From NCBI GenBank assembly GCA_023079485.1, contig CM041109.1, positions 868,001-932,000 on the forward strand: a DNA stretch of 64,000 nucleotides, read 5' to 3'. The position numbers and the translations under genes are program-made. This document shows, piece by piece, positions 62,201 to 64,000 of this stretch. The number at the start of each line of letters is the position of its first letter. Positions within the stretch are counted from its first letter, which is position 1. The stretch is from Archilochus colubris. Its lineage: Eukaryota > Chordata > Aves > Apodiformes > Trochilidae. The notes under the pieces are model-generated. The model had not been told where the DNA came from, made no database searches, and saw only the letters and a program-made list of their open reading frames with translations.

Positions 62201-63081
62201 GGTGAACAGGAAGATCAGGATGCCCCTGGATGTAATCAGAGTTGGGGTGCATGTGGGAGTCGGGGTGCTGCAGGGTGGGGGTTCGAAGTTTTTGGTGCCC
62301 AGTGGGTGTTGTTGGGGTGTCCCAGAGAGGGGGTGCCCCGGGGGCTCTGGATGCCTCAGAGTAGAGGTTGCGGGGGGTAGGAGTGCCTGAAGTCAGGGTG
62401 TTGGGGTGCCCTGGGGCGTGCACGAGGGCATCTGGATGCCTTCGGGGTGCCGAGATGGGGGATGCCGGGTGGTCGGGGTGGGTGTGTCCGGGTGGGGGTG
62501 CGGGGGGTGCCGCCACCCCTCCCGCCAGCAGGGGGCATCCCAGGCCCGGCCCTGGCCCCGCCGTCGCGGGGTCCGGTCGCGATCCCGGGGGGCGCCGCTG
62601 ATGTGTCCCCTCTGCCCAGCTGTCCCCACCCCCGAGAGCACCGGGCGCTGCCTGAAGCTGCGGGTCTCTGTCTGCTGCAGAGGCACCAGTGAGTCCGGCT
62701 GCGGGGGGTGACTGCACCCCAAAAGTCTGGGGCTCTCCCTCCCCTGCTGGGTCCCTGCTAGGGGAGTACTGGTTTGCACTGGGGCCTTGGGGGGACACCG
62801 TGTCCCCCAGGGAGCAAGTCCCTGACACCGTTGGTGTTTCTTTCAGCTCCAGAGCCGGTGACAGAGGTTCCCAACTCGCAGCCCCATGGGCGTGGGGGGC
62901 CAGAGGGTGAGTGTAGGATGGGCAGGGGGGGCCGGGATCTGGCAGGGTGTTGGGGCACAGCTCGCCCTGATTCCCTCCTTCTGCCCTGGCAGACGCGGTG
63001 CCTGCCCGAGGCATCACAGCCCCTCTGCAGCCCCGTGCCCCGTGCCTGCTGCTTGTGCTCCTCACCCTGCTCTGGATCTGA
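59252..63081 (+). CDS. EFNA4: EFNA4, ephrin-A4
   Basis: GPI-anchored ligand for Eph receptors. Exons 59252-59361, 61608-61900, 62620-62688, 62847-62906 and 62993-63081 give 206 aa (human 201). The signal peptide ([18 protein letters not shown]) is followed by the receptor-binding domain: [50 protein letters not shown] and [27 protein letters not shown] then matches human ephrin-A4 (SVPTPESSGQCLRLQVSVCC) and not ephrin-A3 (STPTHNLHWKCLRMKVFVCC). The C-terminus is hydrophobic with no cytoplasmic tail ([13 protein letters not shown]), as expected for a GPI-attachment signal. It follows ADAM15 in the conserved order ADAM15-EFNA4-EFNA3. Confidence 0.96.
59460..60290. repeat. GGTACCGAGCCACCGGGCA-type repeat in EFNA4 intron 1
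   Basis: Degenerate tandem repeat of about 30-35-base units (GTGGTACCGAGCCACCGGGC, GGTGGCACCGAGCTGGTGGG) filling over 800 bases of the 2.2 kb first intron. Unit sequence drifts along the array. Confidence 0.8.
61005..61252. repeat. TG/CA-rich alternating repeat in EFNA4 intron 1
   Basis: Imperfect GTGTGTGCACACATGTGTG-type sequence over about 250 bases; many TGCA/GCAC palindromes, a Z-DNA-prone composition. Confidence 0.8.
61960..62470. repeat. Degenerate GGGATTGGGGTGCA repeat in EFNA4 intron 2
   Basis: Tandem blocks such as GGGGATTGGGGTGCA, GGGGTCTGGGTGCAG and GTTGGGATTGGGGGGGCAG with 20-40-base spacing cover much of the 719-base intron. Confidence 0.75.
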
Positions 63082-64000
63082 CCCTCGGCACCGCCCGGGG
63101 TGGGGGGAACAGGCTCCGCTGCCTCCCCACCTGCTCCCACACTTCCTCCACTGCCACCCCCTCCCATGGGGCAGCCCCAGGTCAGAACTCACCCACCGGA
63201 CCTCCACATAGCCAAGCTGGGGCCAAGAGCTTGGGGCTGGAAGGTGAGGGGGCTCTGGGGCGGTGGGTGCACCCGGGGAGGCTGTTTTCCCCCTTGTATC
63301 CCCTAAGTGGGTTCTCTCCTTCCCAGGGACCTGGCTCCCCACCGGCGTCACTGCACACCGGCCCCGGGGCTGGGCTCCCCGTAGCTCAGCGGGCACCCTC
63401 TCTGTCCCGGGGCCGTCACCTCATCTCGTGCCTTCCTCCATGATGGACTCCCTGCCCCAGGGGACCCCGGGGGACACCCAGGCCCTGGAGCAGGGCCCCT
63501 CCGCTGCCTTGTCCTCCGGCGAGGACACACCGATCTGTCTTCTGGGAAGACGCTCTCCTCCATGTGCCCTCACCTCCTCTGTGCGCCGTCACCGGCCCTG
63601 CCGTTTGGTTTTAATCCCTGGTAGTGACTGAGCCGAGCAATACAGTGTTTGCAAGATCACTGTGCAGCCCCCACCCCTCTATCCCCTCGCGCTGCCCCTG
63701 GGCCCTTCCTGCCTGCACCCACCCACCCTGAGTCCCTGTCCCCACAGGGGTGATGTTGGGGTGTGGGGTGGTGTTTGTGTGGGGGGGTGGCCAGCTGCTC
63801 CCCGGGGGTGGGGGGTGTCCCTGCACTTCTCCCCAGAAGCTGTAAGGCCACCGGGGGTTTAATTGCAGTGATTTGATATTGAGACGTTGGCTCATGTCAC
63901 AGGGAGAGCTTTAATTACAGCCGAGCTGCCTTCAATTAGCGCCTGGCAGTGAGACCCAGAGCCGGCCACAGGCGCCAAGGGGCGAGGGGGTGCTGGGGTT
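63082..64000 (+). other. EFNA4 3' UTR and flank
   Basis: No coding sequence assigned. The 3' UTR probably ends near 63650 (AATACA, a weak signal variant, at about 63641). Beyond it, 63855-63945 is A/T-rich with three homeodomain-type cores (TTAATTG, TAATTA, CAATTAG) in an otherwise G+C-rich setting. Confidence 0.45.

Noticed and set aside
59252..63081. Identity as EFNA3 or EFNA1
   Set aside because: The SVPTPES...[10 protein letters not shown] block and short GPI tail match ephrin-A4; EFNA3 should lie beyond the right edge.

Overview
The window is vertebrate nuclear DNA, most likely from a bird microchromosome. It is very G+C-rich, with long G and C runs, introns often of about 100 bases, many minisatellites, and CR1-type LINE fragments, some ending in the ATTCTATG-type tail. 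The gene order PBXIP1-PYGO2-SHC1-CKS1B-FLAD1-LENEP-ZBTB7B-DCST2-DCST1-ADAM15-EFNA4 matches human 1q21.3-q22. One gene has no counterpart in that human interval as I know it: an inhibitory SMAD between LENEP and ZBTB7B. No CRISPR array, operon, tRNA or rRNA gene was seen. All products were recognised by eye from translated exons and remembered families; no database search was run.

Layout. Minus strand, 1-15 kb: PBXIP1 (3' end beyond the left edge), PYGO2 and SHC1. Plus strand, 15.6-25 kb: CKS1B, head-to-head with SHC1 across a CpG-rich promoter, then FLAD1, a small LENEP gene, and the inhibitory SMAD. From 25.6 to 37.0 kb there is no coding sequence; it holds CpG islands, a probable ZBTB7B leader exon, clusters of homeodomain and AP-1 motifs, and tandem repeats. 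Plus strand, 37-40.2 kb: ZBTB7B. The pair DCST2 (minus) and DCST1 (plus), 40.8-50.1 kb, starts divergently from a gap of 167 bases. Plus strand, 50.6-58.2 kb: ADAM15. Plus strand, 59.3-63.1 kb: EFNA4.

The genes do not form one pathway. SHC1 (receptor tyrosine kinase to Ras), PYGO2 (Wnt/beta-catenin), the inhibitory SMAD (TGF-beta/BMP brake), ADAM15 (cell surface) and EFNA4 (Eph ligand) are signalling genes. CKS1B is a cell-cycle factor, FLAD1 makes FAD, ZBTB7B is a transcription factor, and DCST1/2 are sperm membrane proteins in other animals. Exon borders were placed by GT-AG sites and reading phase. Every complete model gives a whole number of codons: PYGO2 421 aa, SHC1 605, CKS1B 79, FLAD1 516, LENEP 62, inhibitory SMAD 346, ZBTB7B 476, DCST2 779, DCST1 695, ADAM15 874, EFNA4 206.

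Most notable: the ADAM15 active site reads [12 protein letters not shown], with glutamine at the catalytic glutamate; an intact third-type inhibitory SMAD; an avian LENEP; and two candidate SHC1 leader exons that would change how p52 translation starts.
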